A stretch of DNA of 64,000 bases from Rotaria macrura. Lineage: Eukaryota; Rotifera; Eurotatoria; Philodinida; Philodinidae. The notes below the pieces were generated by a model that was given only the letters and a program-made list of their open reading frames with translations, was not told where the DNA came from and did no database searches. This document shows, piece after piece, positions 1 to 13,400 of this stretch. Location of the stretch: assembly GCA_900239685.1 (NCBI GenBank), contig OENT01000246.1, forward strand, positions 1 to 64,000, in the 5' to 3' direction. Every line of letters starts with the position of its first letter. Within the stretch, counting starts at the first letter, position 1. The translations under genes and the position numbers were made by a program.

Positions 1-330
1 AGTGGCACTGAATCTACCAGCGTGCGCGGCGCGTCACTGTCAGTGACAAAAGTGACAGTTTTTCCGGTGTTGTCACTGAAACCGCACATCCCTAGTTATC
101 GGTGGAACGGGTCCCGGTTGGAACGTGTCCCGGTGGAACGGGTCCCGGTCGAAACGGGTCCCGGGGGAACGGGTCCCGTTCGGAACGGTTCCCGGTGGAA
201 CGGGTCCCGTTCGGAACGGTTACCGGTCGTAACGGTTATCGGTGGAACGGTTATCGGTGGTACTGGTTACCGGTAAGGGCGGTTACCGTTAGACCGGTGA
301 ACCGGTGATTCACCGTCACCGGTGCATCCC
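1..330. repeat. GC-rich degenerate tandem repeats with a transposon-like end
   Basis: From about 100 to 300 the sequence is a run of imperfect units built on GGAACGGGTCCCGGT and drifting to GGAACGGTTACCGGT. It is far more GC-rich than anything around it. The run closes with CACCGGTGCATCCCTA at about 314-329, after which ordinary AT-rich DNA resumes. Read inward on the minus strand, TAGGGATGCACCGGTG resembles the terminus of a hAT-type DNA transposon, with the tandem units as subterminal repeats. A similar CACATCCCTAG occurs at 86-96. The other end lies outside the window or is not recognisable. The open frames here are only by-products of the repeat. Confidence 0.6.
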
Positions 331-3300
331 TAAACATGAGTTATCCATGACATGTAAGGGTGAAGTTGTTCGAAGTTCAAGATGTGCATTATCAAACGTT
401 GTTTCAAAAGTTTCGATTCCGATTTATTTCCATCGTTTCAATATCCTATCATGACGAGACATTGAACGTTTAGTTTTGGAAACAAACATCGAAACTCTTA
501 GTTGAAAATCGCTGTCAAATTTCCACAAAATCTAAGATAAAACGACGTTCATGAAATTTCGAAAACAAGCTGTGGGAAGGAAATATTTTCCTTCGTATGT
601 ATTGATAATGAATATCTTTATTCTGTCTCTTGTAACTTAAATATGGCATTAAATTGCTGTTGATTAAAATATTCACACAAATACAGACTTTTGTTCATCT
701 AAATATCTAATCTTAGAAGAGGAACATTTAAAGCTGACTGAAAGTCAGCGATAAAATAGCTACCACCCAATAGTTTCGAATCTTAACACAGAAAGAATAA
801 AAATGCCTATAAAGAAAGTCTTTCAAAATTCCTATCAATCGATGATTTTCTGTTAGAGCTAACACAAATCAAATGAATTCTATTTCGATTGATGATTATG
901 ATATTAACTATCAAAAGTGTACAGGTGATAATTCTCAACCCTTCAATACGTCAAACAAAGAAAAAAAATCAGAAATTAATCGAAATTCATGAAACATTCT
1001 TTAAATGTCATATAGTAATCATGAAAAACTCTAGTAAATTTGTTTTCAAGTATCTTCTCGAATAGAACTCCTTGAACTAATGTAGAAGAAGCAACGTTTA
1101 GATGCAAAAGATATTGCACGAAAATAACGATCTTTGTTCTATTTTGGCAAGTATTTGAAAAGAAGAGTATTAGCAGCTTCTAGTATGAAATTCTTCTCTA
1201 CTAAAAGCATCTAGTTTCTAATACGAAATCACGATATTCGGTCATTCATAGTCAAAAGGCTATGAGAGAAAAATATTCGTTGAGTATTTTGAATGTTTTG
1301 CAAAAGACATCTTGAAGATAACTTCAAACTGAAATATTTCAACAGTTACACGTCACAAGGACCTCACGCATTAAAAATGTTCGCTTACTGATGAAGTCTT
1401 TCTTTTAGTTTGAATACAAACTTTACCCTACAGTTATGAAAAAAGCACAACCGAATTTGAATAAAGAAAAATAGGAAAACTGACATAACAAAAAAAGAAG
1501 TTCCAAATAGCGAAAATAACGAGAAAAAAACAAATAACGAAATAAACAGGAAACACAAATAGCAAAACAGAAAGACACATGGCAAGAATAACTAGGAAAA
1601 AAATAACACAAAAAGAAAATAACAAATAGCAAAAAGAAAACAAAACATAGCGAAAAGAAAAATACAAATAAGAAAAAGACACATAGCAAGAAAACTCTGA
1701 AAAAAGAAATAGCAAATAAAGAAAAAACCAAATAGCAAAAATAACGAGGAAAAACACTAACACTACTTATTATTGATATATGGATTCACAATAGGAAAAG
1801 AAAGTTTGAGAACTACACAATGAATAAATGAGACTTTCGTTTGTGAAAATTCTTGGAGAATCATGGCTCCAATCTCATGCTATGAGCATGTCGTTATTAT
1901 TCACGCGTCTGATGTATAGGGTTTAGGCATGGTTTACTGGTAGCGTGCACTCATTACTCATAGCTAACGGGGAGAGGGGGATGTCAAAACTAATGAACTT
2001 CTGTTTATATTGTTGATATTCTAACTGACAGTACTTTGTTCGAATTGAATTTTTTTCAAAAGATTGGTCTTTTCACTTTCTAGTGCCCTATACATTTTGC
2101 ATATAATTACAGTGGGCCTTACGCCCGAATGTGTTCAGTCTGTGCTAAACAGTATAAAACAGAGTTCTAAAAATATTAGTCTAATTTTTTTCTAAATGCA
2201 AAACTTAGCTGAGAAAATAAACCAAAATTCTTCACCATTTCGGGACCTAATCTGAACTTGACATTATGAAAAGAAATTGAATCCAGATTAGTGAAAGTGA
2301 TTCTGCAATCTGATAATTGTAGAAGGACAAGTGGATCAAAGCTCACCAATGAATAAGTACACAAACGAACGAGAATTCCACCAACTTGGTGTATAATGAT
2401 GTTCGAAATATAGATATGATAAGAATTTTATTTTCAGCCGAAAAACTGTTTGATGCCAACTGAATATACGACTCGGAAGATGAATACACTCGAATGATTG
2501 ATATTACAAAAGCAAAAGATCAAGTAAGCGCTTAAATGAAACGAAGGTTTCCTGAAAGAACTCATGATACAATTGAATGTTTGATTCAAAGCAGAGACAC
2601 CGACGGTCATTTTCTGCTAAGAGGCAGGCATGAGTTTTCTCGTCTTCCACATTCTCAGACTAATTGGTGATTTGATATTGATCAATTCTTCTAATCGGTT
2701 TCACAGGTAAAATTTAGTTATTCGAGTTCTTTTTTGTTTTTTAGAAGTTAATTCTCGATGAATTCTTCTGAATAGATACATACTTGCTTCAGAATGCAAA
2801 ACTCATTATCAATACACCAAAATGTTATTTTCATGACAAGCAAGTGACATTTTACAGCATATAGAATTACAGATGAAAGAAGAAAGAACACAAGGAACTC
2901 CATAATAAACACAGAAGCACTTCATTCACCCTAGAATTCTTTAACCAGAATGGATTAAAATACATGACAAAAATACGACGATAGTCATACGACTTCCCGA
3001 ACCTTTTCAATTAATCGCAGAGCATTATTAATTGCAACTTATTCTCTTTCACGTATTCCAATAATCAATTAAGATTTCTAAAATAAATATTGATAGTGAC
3101 AAATCTTTTAATCATAATAAAATTTACTTTCACTTTGAGCCAATGTATTGATAGGTCATTGTAAAATTTTGAACAGAAAATGTAATCATGTCCATATCTC
3201 TTTAAACAAAACTCTCTTTCCTTTCAAATGAAGTGGATTTTATCGATCACGCTCTTTTCTACAGCCATCGGTTCGTCTCAAGATATCGTTACTTCCAAAA

Positions 3301-4121
3301 TCCACGCAACAAAGAAAAACCTGAAGTCAGTCGTGAAAGTGTCAAATGGTACGATATTCGATAGACGTCTATCTTCTTTCTCTACCAAATTAGGCATATC
3401 ATGTTTCTGGATTGAAACTAATCATGTAGCTCATCTCCACTGTCATAGTTCTAAAAATTTTTTGATGTTTTCCTTATTTTTCTTCTGTTACATTGAAGAA
3501 CCAACATCAAGAACAATCTATATTCAATTTATGAAAAACTTCATTTCGTACATAACAAAAATGAATATCTTCAAACATGTTTACACCACATATAGAAGGA
3601 AGTCGGGAGAGATGTTTTCACTCCTCAGCCTGCCCAGCTACGTTTGGGCCACTCGTTTGCATTTTCATGTTGTTATATCTTTAAGTCACATATACATATC
3701 GAATTATGAACTGGAAGATTTGGTTATGAACCAAACTGTTACTATAAAGAAACTATGAAAATGCTTGATTCCATACTGTCATAAGAGAGAAAGATAAAAA
3801 TATCTGTTAAAACTGTAAATTTTGGATTAAAATAAGCAATAGAACGTAAGTTTTTGTTCAATAAGTTCTTCTATATTCGATTATATTTTATAAAAAGAAA
3901 ATAAGTTATTTTTTTTGTTTAGAGAAATAACAAAGCATTGTTATACTTACCGATAAAAAAGAAAAGTGGATTTTGTTTTTATTGAAAAAATATAACACGA
4001 TACAGGAGTTTGTGCTGAGATAAGTGCATCAGTACGAGAAAAAAAAATAAAAACATCTGCATGAATGTGCACCCTATAAACTGATTTGCTTATCATTGAA
4101 GTGGGATTAAATCTTTATAGT
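331..4121. other. Intergenic stretch, no convincing gene
   Basis: AT-rich DNA with no recognisable protein domain, RNA gene or long open frame with coding character. It contains the A-rich low-complexity block listed separately. A 176-codon frame at 3228-3758 starts with ATG, but its translation looks compositionally random and matches no family I know. Confidence 0.5.
1437..1760. repeat. A/purine-rich low-complexity block
   Basis: About 320 bp in which the plus strand is overwhelmingly A and G, built from loose repeats such as AAATAGCAAAA and AACAAATAACGA. Because T is scarce, the complementary strand stays open in several frames and gives long Phe/Leu/Val-rich translations that are not proteins. 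The block is a degenerate microsatellite or minisatellite. Confidence 0.6.
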
Positions 4122-6556
4122 TCAGTACAGTAACCGTAAAGGAACGTAATGGGAATGTGAACATGAAAGTGTTCTTTCTTGACTTAGATAATCTTCGAAT
4201 CGGTATTCAAATAGTTTGAAATCAGCACGATAGATTTCTTTTAAACGACATAGAAGGTGATCCGGTAAATCATTGTACATAGATTGATATTGTTTACTTG
4301 TTCGACCAGTCGAATAACGACGATCGAAATGCCATTGAACCGACGTCACATTCATACGTAACATTAACAAGTCGAAATCAGCTTGTATTGTTTCATATTT
4401 ACCAATAAAATTATATTTCAATGTACAAACTTGACACAAGGATGAATATGGCTGCCAATGAACATCGTATATTATTGAATCAGATGTGATATGCTCGAGA
4501 AAATGTTGAAAAGAAGGAATGACTTTGGCGCATGGTTCATCGATCAACTGGCTTTTAGTTCTTCTCCAATTGTAATACGATGCTTCGTTTGGTTTCAAAT
4601 ATGTTGCAGCGAATTTTCGACAAACTGTGCGACGAATTTCATCATATAAAGAGAAAGGCTCTGCTTGAAGTGTCATAATTTTGTCACTGTAAGCTGATGC
4701 TAGACGTTCCCATGGATGACGAACAAAGATAGTGCGTGTAAAAGCATCTGACAAGACCGACGAACTATCACGAAGAGAACGAAGACGTATTAGAGGGAAA
4801 ACTTTATCCTGGTACATTTTCCATAGATCCCATGGAGTGGTGTCGGACGTATTGCTTAGTCGTGATTGAAATGAAGTGAGAATTGAAAGTCGATCAACAA
4901 CAGGCAATTGAGTATTATTCTAAACAGTATAGCATACCAGTTTGAGTCTCTATGTATAGTCAATTATATATGTAGGAAGTTCATGTTCTCAAACTCTGAT
5001 AACTAAAGTAGGAATAACGAAAGATAAGAAAAGTTTCTAATAGACAATAATTTACTAGGTCCCTGATTGTAAATCATAGAGTTTATATTTTCATATTCTC
5101 TGAAAGTAAGAAGAGAAATAAGCGTATGAATAATAGATCAATATTGGTAATCAAGCAACGATAGAAATAAAACTCTGAATGCAAGATATTCGTCATCCAT
5201 ATGAAAAGTACAAACATATCACTAGAATCGAGATATATCACAAACGCAAATGACAATGATAATAAAAACTTTCAACAGAATATAAGGGTTTTTCAGCCAA
5301 TCACCAATTGCACCGTTGGCAAAACATTTTTTGTCGAAAGATACTTTGTACGACTGGAAACACATTCTTTCCAACTGACTTATAACCCATACAATATTAT
5401 TCTTTTACTATGTACATAATGACCTTCTAGTTTCAAAGCAGGACTGTATATTAGAATGTCTCTCGTCAATGCAAACAATCTGATCCCATTGATTTTGTAT
5501 TTCTTTTCTGTACTTAACAATGTAATGTTTTGATCAACACCACCTTTTCATCAGTGTGACACTCAACTATAGTTTCTTTTTCAAAAGCTTGAATTCTTTA
5601 AAATTGAATGGCCTTAAAATTACAAGCATGCTATGTCAATTTGCAGACGAATACGATTATTCTATCGTTAGGCTAAACTAATTGCAAAACAAGATGAAGT
5701 TTTTGTTTTTCTTCATATAACAATAATATAATTCAAGTATAGAACAAGAGAATATATGAATTCTCGTTGTATAATGATTTCTGTAAAACAACATACAAGC
5801 ATAATTGATTATTCACCATAATCTGAATATGGAAACGTTTTTATTTTTTGCAATATCCAAACTTAAGTTATAACAATGAATATAGAGTGCGACCATATAC
5901 ATAGTATTTTCGTACTCAAAAATTTAAAAGAGAAATAAATTAAGTGTATCTTACCGTAGTTGAAGATGATAGCATTTGCCTCAAATAATCAATATTGAAT
6001 ATACCGGAATCTTTCAGTATTCGTCCATTGGAATGTCCAACAGTTGGATTTGATACAAGTGGAGTAGTTAGATCATCATTTATATGAAGGTATGTAATTA
6101 AATTCAGGAAGGTTCGCGTCGCTACTTTGGGAACCGAGCAATAGAAAAGTGAATGAGATGGCAAAACAAAGCCCAAATAATTGAGAATATCATTACGGCG
6201 AATAATATACTGTATCTTTGAACTCTGCAGGAGTTCATCTTTGCAGTGATCAGCAAGAAACTTGGCACGCTGCTGATCAGGACGCGAATAATTATACGTA
6301 GATTCATTCGAAATTTTAGTGTTGTCAGGTAATAGAAAAACTTTTTGAGATGCTGTCGATGTTTGGTGTAATAATGTAGCTAATTAGCAGCAGAAAATCA
6401 GAAAGTGAGTTTATCATGATACCTATTCAAATAGTCTCAAGAAAATATACCTGTATTCAAGCTAAGCATGACGAATATGAGGCTACCACATAAGTAGCTT
6501 AACCAAATGATTAAATGCTTTCGAAAGAATAGACACAAAGCGAAATAAGTCAACAT
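4122..6556 (-). CDS. HNK-1 family carbohydrate sulfotransferase (Golgi type II membrane protein)
   Basis: Three exons on the minus strand: 6556-6451, 6379-5955 and 4919-4122, giving 442 residues. The introns (71 bp and 1035 bp) have GT..AG ends and the phases agree. The start is the ATG at 6556; upstream in-frame codons are non-ATG. A hydrophobic segment at residues 15-33 after a short basic stretch is the expected Golgi signal anchor. CSVPKVATRT (116-125) is the 5'-phosphosulfate-binding motif and VRHPWERLASAY (243-254) the 3'-phosphate-binding motif for PAPS. This order and spacing is typical of sulfotransferase family 2 (CHST8-14), which transfers sulfate to glycan chains in the Golgi. The acceptor sugar cannot be told from the sequence. 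Length matches the family (about 350-450). Confidence 0.92.
4920..5954 (-). other. Long intron of the sulfotransferase gene
   Basis: 1035-bp phase-0 intron separating the exon with the 5'-PAPS motif from the exon with the 3'-PAPS motif. The donor reads ACG|GTAAGAT and the acceptor CTGTTTAG|AAT. It contains AT-rich sequence only; no gene or element was recognised. Confidence 0.85.
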
Positions 6557-9500
6557 ATTCAATGTCCTATTTGAATTCTGATGAAAGTTCCATACAACCA
6601 GTGAAGAACTTAAATACAAACTCTGTCAAACGTTCTTGTACTCTCTTTTTCTTTCCTTCTCATTCTGCAAACAAAATTGCATCGTAAAGATGTGTAGGCT
6701 GCTGCGCAAATATGCGTTCGTGTATTGGAATGAACAAGAAAGAAGTAAACTACGGTGAGCGAAGGCTACAAAGAACGGGCAAAAACAGAATGCACTTTGT
6801 GCCCTGTTGAAGTAAAACTGAGAAAGAAAAAGATTGCACTTTTTACTGCGGTTCGAAAATAAGTAAAAAAGAAACTGGTAAGTGACTGGTTCACTCTACC
6901 ATACAAAATGTATTAGCACAAAACTTGACTTGGTATGGTTAAAATAGTTTTATGTGTACTTATTTAACAAAACACGCACGAGTAATATTGAAGATGTAGT
7001 TGTGAGTTAAAAACAACTATCTAAAGTATAGACAGGCAACTGATAATAATCAATGAGAGATTTTCTGCAGTTACGGACATTTAAATAATTGATTTCGTTA
7101 TAAATATTGCACACATGAATTACTTCATTAACTAAGTTTAACATTTTCCAAACTTTTGAACTTATGAAAAGAAAATTTTGCAAACATTTTGATCAAATTG
7201 ACATAGATCAGTCTTAGATTGAGAATATTTCATCATCGTATTGTACTTATTTTAGAATGAACGAGTACGAAACGATAAACGTAAATTCAAATTGAAGAGA
7301 AAACCCATGAAATGATTTAATGAAAGTCGTAATGATTCTTCTGATGCAAAATCAAAAGAAAACTTCTACAATTCTCTCATTGTACATGAATGAAAATAAA
7401 CCATGATTGAAACAACACCGAATAAGGAAAATGATTTTTCGTGAATCGTGAGACCTAAAAACTGATAGAAGAAAATTTATCTCAGTATTTAGCTAAAGGT
7501 GGCGTCTGAAAAAATGATTCATAATCGAGACAGAAAACGTTTGTCTTGATACTTTAAGAACACGTTCGGGTCATCAGAAGCTAATCATTTTTATCTCATC
7601 TATTTTTTTACTCTCTTGAATGAAAAAATATTACACTGATGCAGAAAGTATCTAAAATAATTTATGATTCAATGGCAGCTGAAGAAAAACGGTGAATCAC
7701 TGAGATAATTAATTGATGAAGTATGAATTATTTGTAGAAATCTGCAGATACACTTTGGGAGGACTGACAGAGGGATAAATTTTAGAACGCGTGTTTTTCA
7801 TGTTTCACCTCTGTTAGATCTGTTGTTCGAAGGCTCATAGGGTATTTCGAGATGGCAGTGATTGGTAGAGGATGAGTACATCAAATTTATACGCATTGGT
7901 AAACAAGAAAATAGAAAAAAATGCTTCAATTTCGCTTGGAAAAAAACAACAAATTTTCAGAATAGTTTGAAGGGGTGGGGTAGTTAATTCCCTCTCTTCC
8001 TCATCGCTGTTGTGACCGAATCGATTGAAAAGGCAGAAAAGAAAAAAGCCGAATAGGCAAGCATTGAAAAGAGCAGGAAAACGTCGAATAGCGAAAAGCA
8101 GAATATAAAAACACAAAAAGGAAATCGCAGAATAACAACCGAACGTCGAAAACAATCTATATGTGAGGGAGGAGGAGAACATTATTGAAAAGGAAAATGT
8201 CGAATCCAACCGATATGTATAGGTAAAGAAATTTTAGTTTCCTAACTACTATTGGCTGTTACGAGAATAGTTGTATGTCTCTTCCTAATCGTCTGCAGTA
8301 GTTTATTGCTAATACGTAAACTACATCTATGTCAGTATAGTGAAAATAACAAACAAAAACTTTGAAACAATTATAGCCTGATTCACCAAATATGAAATCA
8401 ACGCAAAGAAGCTATTGAACGGTTTATTATTACTACTTAAGTCACACAAAAAAAGGAAATAATATTTATGTACTTCGATTTTTCGATTTTTTTTATCATA
8501 TCATTTAATAAAATTTTTCTAATATTCATAGTTATTTAAGAGTTTCTATTTTCAACATGTCACTTTTCAACATTTTCCTTTTCTTCATGTTCGACCAAAC
8601 CCGTTGTGACACTCATGAGAAGAACGCACGACGTGTTTGACTGGATAAGGCCACGTGAAAAGATTTCTGATTCTCTAACAGGTGTCAACAAACGATTAGT
8701 AGAAACATTAATCGTTTGTGCTACGGCATTCATTTTTCCTTAGGTCGACTCGAGATGCTTCAGTCGCATTTCGTGATGGAGTGAAGTTCGACAACCATCT
8801 AGCTTACAACAAGTACAGTGTTCTCTCCTACATTGATCAGCATAGTTGGTGATAACAAATGAAATGTGAAGATGCAGTAAAATTTCTGAATACGAATCTG
8901 CTTTGATGTGAGAAGAATAGACATGTCTTCTGAAAACAAGTACGGGTGCACAAATTATATTAATTAACGCAAATTCTTTGAACTTGATTATATCCTTGGT
9001 AAGAACAAAAGTCATTTTATGTTGATCTAATTCGGATACAACAATCTATGCTTCTTCTCTTCTGATACTACAAAACAGTGATGTTTGATGTAACACATAC
9101 TGCCTAATGTTTTACTAGTACTTTAGCATATGATTTAGTTGGACTCTAACACTTTCAACACCACGATATCATCTATCTATAGATAATTTTACTCTTTCTG
9201 CAATCTTAAATCTCAAACAATACGTACAATCGAAATAAATTTTGTGATCCATTTAGATCAGTATTTCTGATAGCTTTCGTACGTGAAAATATGTAAAAAA
9301 ACTGATTAGGTTTGGATCGGTTCGAAATTATGAATACAGCTGAAATAACTTTTTTTTATTTTTGCGTTTAGTTGCAATGACACAGCTGAATAAAAATATT
9401 TAAGCCACAACAAGATATTACTTTCTTAATTATTTTTTCAAAGATTTCCTGACTTTTTTCCATAGGATCATAGAAACGTCTTTATTTATAATCTCAACGT

Positions 9501-9646
9501 CGTTTTAGGATTTTTTCCCATTGAAAGACAAATGATGTTGAAGTAATATTTATCGCAATCATCTTCTTTTCTTCTTAGGCCTTTAAGGTTCGATTATTTT
9601 CGATTCATTTGATCTTTAGAGCTTTTTACACGTACGCCTATGATGG
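6557..9646. other. Intergenic stretch upstream of the sulfotransferase
   Basis: No gene recognised. Around 7900-8190 there is another purine-rich low-complexity region (units like GAATAGCGAAAAG) that keeps the minus strand open for about 120 codons without coding character. An 11-bp perfect inverted repeat sits at about 8688-8720. The sulfotransferase promoter should lie just above 6556, but no clear core element can be named. Confidence 0.45.
8688..8720. repeat. Short perfect hairpin
   Basis: ACAAACGATTA and its exact reverse complement TAATCGTTTGT flank a loop of about 10 bases. It is isolated, with no adjacent gene end, so it is most likely a chance palindrome or the remnant of a small element. 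Confidence 0.4.
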
Positions 9647-9899
9647 TCATGTCATCAATTTCCGACCATGCATATCAGCATCGAGTCGTCTACTTCCCTG
9701 CTCCACCATGTTTATTGATTTACTCAATTCTTCACGTAAATGTTTAGCTAATTGAGTGTTTTCATTGTTCATTATCTTTTGCACACTTTGAATTAGAATG
9801 TGAATATGAGCTTAATCAAAATACAGATTCATATGTACATATATATCTAACTTACCTCACATAAATCCCTTTTCCATTCAATATTGGACTATCTGACAT
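9647..9899 (-). CDS. Possible small two-exon gene, unknown product
   Basis: Candidate exons 9899-9856 and 9785-9647 on the minus strand encode 60 residues. The intron is 70 bp with a strong donor (GTGAG|GTAAGTTAG) and an acceptor after AATTCAAAG; the phase (2) agrees on both sides. The first exon starts MSDSPILNGKGIYV. The second (SVQKIMNNENTQLAKHLREE onward) is charged and predicted helical, with the balanced composition of a real protein rather than random AT-rich translation, and ends at a TGA. I do not recognise the family. It may be a genuine small gene or the tail of a decayed larger one. It lies on the same strand as, and about 0.55 kb beyond the 3' end of, the glycohydrolase-GTPase gene. 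Confidence 0.35.
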
Positions 9900-10454
9900 C
9901 GAAAAACTTCTAATTTTTGAGAAATATATTTTTTAAACAAGAGTTTCTATAATATGATGGTTTCATGATTGTAGAAAGCTGTAATATAAATATGAGAGAA
10001 AATACAAGCTGGGAAAGTGTAGACTTCTTCTAAGGAAATTATTTGAATGCGAAGCAGATGGATATACAATTTTATACGATCTGTTGTGATTTCATTTGGT
10101 TTTGATAAAAAAATGTTTTTTTTTCATGGCAAATTTCTGGTGCTGAGTCTCATATGTTGAGTTGACAGAAACATCAGTGTGAATCCAGTAGGTGTAATAT
10201 TTCATTCTATAAAATATACTCATTCATCCGTTTACTACCGTAGGATCGAGTTGAAAATTCTCATTTGATTTTCAAGCGCTTTTTCGTGCTGTTTTTATTA
10301 CCGCAGAATAGTATCAAAAATAAAATATACGACTAACACTCGGGATTAATTCAACATATGCAGAATAAACTCTATTATGATAAATATAATGATCTGATTC
10401 ACACTATGTTAGTTGAACGATAGATTACGGTTATACTATCGAACGTCTGTAAAG
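9900..10454. other. Intergenic spacer, no gene seen
   Basis: About 550 bp of AT-rich sequence downstream of the glycohydrolase-GTPase gene. It should carry that gene's 3' UTR and poly(A) signal. No other feature recognised. Confidence 0.5.
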
Positions 10455-13400
10455 CTAAGTGGATGTTTCTTGGAAGCCTTTTGCTGCCTGCAGTTGTTTG
10501 CTAACGATGGGAATACGTTTTATACCCTCGATGCAAGTGTTAACATGTACCAAGTCAGTATTAGAAGGATTTATGTTCTTTAAGAGTTGTTTGTATTCCA
10601 TTTTGATTTTTCCAAGTTCCTTAATCAATTGTAAATTGTTAAGATAATACATTTTACTATCACAAATGTAACCCTCCTCATCAATCATTCGATTGAGACT
10701 GGCTAAGAAGGGATCATCGTTCAAACTTTGAACAGTGTTCGTAAGGAAATGAGAGAAGTAAGCACTTGAAGAAAGTAGTTCCTCCTTCCACTTAGTCAAC
10801 TCCTTGAGTTGAAAATTCATTGTATCAACTAATTCGTAGTTAAGTTCATAGTCGACCGGAATATGTTGTCTCAGGTCACATGAACAATGTTCACATTGAG
10901 CTTGATATTCATGTAAAGAGTCACAAGTGATCCAAAAGCCACTATAAAGTCGAACTGAACGTTCACACAAATAGCATATGACTGAAGATCGTGGAGCAGG
11001 TTTCGGACGAAGCTCAATCCATTTATGACAGCAAGACAAACGGTGTAGAATTTGATTCCGAAGAATATTTCGCATAGTTTCAGTGATTGGGCGTACTAAT
11101 TGGAGGATTTCGAGTCGTGTAAATTCTACGCTCTGCATACCTTGAGGTATCAAATAGGGATCCTTGGTGTGAAAAATAAACGACATAAGTTGTACTACGC
11201 TTGTTTTTGAAATCGACCAGCTCTCTTCACATCTCTGTTTGTTAAAGCATATCCAACGTGCCACCGACAAGTCAAGAAAGAATGAACTATCGAATTCTAG
11301 AATGAGACTAGAATTCAAAGGAAAATGCTCGAGGGTCAGAAGCTGGCTGAGTGCTTGTATTTGAGCACTTCTTTCATTATCAGTCATCGGCTTCGATAAG
11401 GACTTGGTGAAGCAGAATACCAACTTTTCAGACACTCCTGGTCCCAAGAAATCAATTAACGGCAATAAACACTGCTGATAGGCATTGAGCTGTGGATCAC
11501 CCGATTCCAACACAAAGCACACCGCATTCAGATGTGTTAGATTCGACATATATGATAGAATCTGCTGAATCGTTACATCGTTCTGTGTTGAATTAGGTGT
11601 GTGAGTAAAGCCAGGAGTATCAATAAGGCATAGTTGTTGTCCATTGCCTACATTGCACATGTGTGATTTACAACGTTGAGTTGTTGAATATCCAGAATGA
11701 TCGATATATTCGTTGGTATCATTGGATCCAAGTCGAATGATATGTTCTTCCACGCCACTAAATAATGAACAAATGAACGAAACAACTACTTTTATGCCAC
11801 CTGTGCATGATAGAATTTCTGAGAATGTATTGAATTGTGAACAATTGACGATAGTGTTAATTAGCGTTGATTTTCCAACTCCCGATTTTCCGATAAGAAT
11901 AACATTGATAGCTTGATTCGAAGATAATGGTAACGATGACAAGTCGGATGTTTGATCCGGTAATGTAAAAAGTTCCCGTACATCAGTCACTAAACAGTAG
12001 TTTGCCGAAGGAAATGTTTTTATCATCTCGAGCTCAAAAGTACAGTAGGAGAAATCAACATAAATCAATTTCAAACTATGACTTTTTACACGTTCTGCAA
12101 TCATTGCCTTGCATATATCTTTCAATCGATACCAATGCATCGCATTTAAATTATCATTGGAGCACAAAAACTGGTGTTGTTGCCTCTCATTAAGTAGTTT
12201 GTGCTGGATGTCAGTTTCGGTATCGGTTTGATTAATACCATATTTGTGAGCATCCCAGTATTCAAACCCTTGGTTTTTCAAATCCATAATTAAATTCATT
12301 TTGTCTTCTAATACTCTAAGATCATGCTTCAAATCTTCAATGCTGTGTTTCAATGCCGTTTCATTTTTCTCAGTAAATAAATAATGTTCAATCGTTTCCT
12401 GTGACTCTTTGCCTTGTCTAACACGAATAATCATATCACGACTTTGTTTCTTTTCTTCTTCATACTGATTCTTTAATTTTGAAACATTTTTCTCAATTTC
12501 GTCTAATCGTTCCTTAAGATCAGTTTGCCACACATCAGTTGTCGTATTGGTTCGAAATTTTGTCCATATTTTGATGGCAGCTAATAATCGATCCCAATGC
12601 TCTTCAATTTTATTTGCGATTCTTGGTTCTATCGAAGTAAATCTTGTATTCTGTTGTTGGCATTGATCCGAGCAAAACATCTCAAGAGGACAAAGAATAT
12701 AGTTGCAAGGTACTTTAGAAGTAGAATCATCTTTCATCTTCAAAATTGCCTGACACACTTTAAGTAATGTTGTCTGACGAGCAAGATCAGCAATATTTGA
12801 ATACACATGTGTAGTGAGAACTCGATCCATTACATCTCTACTAACGATTGGTTCTGTATCATGTTTCATGCTGTGAAGTATTTGATAAAGACTTTCATCT
12901 ATAGTTTTCATTTCTTCAAACGGTAATTTCAAAACAACGACAACGTCGATGCCCGAATCTATGGCTGTGATAACATGAGTGGCCGAATCTGCATACATGT
13001 CAGGTTTGAAATTTTTCATATCGAATGCTGCTTGATTTCGAACGAGATAGGAATAATAGAAGACTCGAGTACATTCATCGATCCCCAATGGATAATCGAT
13101 AACTGAAGCAATGCCTATCGGCGTAACCAAGCTCGATAATACACTTAATCGAAGATCGATGGAAAAATCAACCATTCCAAGGAGATTTCGATTTCCAAGT
13201 TCGTTTCCTCTTTCTATCACACATTTTACTGGTGGGAACACAGGATTGTGGTTCATAGTGGGATAGATACGCGACGATGCCAATAAGCAATCTTTCGATC
13301 CATCATACAACTGTCCTACGCGACCAGTTGGATCAATAGCCTTGCGCACAATCATAGTCGACGTGGTATCCTTGATAAATGATGACCTTGGGGTTAGCTG

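Noticed and set aside
22..308. Two overlapping plus-strand frames with repeated Gly/Arg/Pro/Val patterns
   Set aside because: Translations of the tandem DNA repeat, not proteins.
1385..1763. Three overlapping Phe/Leu/Val-rich minus-strand frames
   Set aside because: They are the complement of an A/G-rich low-complexity block that lacks stop codons for compositional reasons.
3228..3758. 176-codon plus-strand open frame starting with ATG and a weakly hydrophobic N-terminus
   Set aside because: No recognisable domain, composition like random AT-rich translation, and no supporting neighbouring exon. Kept only as a remote possibility.
7835..8209. 124-codon minus-strand frame rich in Phe and Leu
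   Set aside because: Lies in a purine-rich low-complexity stretch; no domain.
11785..11816. 32-bp GT..AG segment inside the GTPase exon that could be a tiny intron
   Set aside because: Its removal would shift the frame, and 32 bp is shorter than any other intron here; the continuous frame is simpler.
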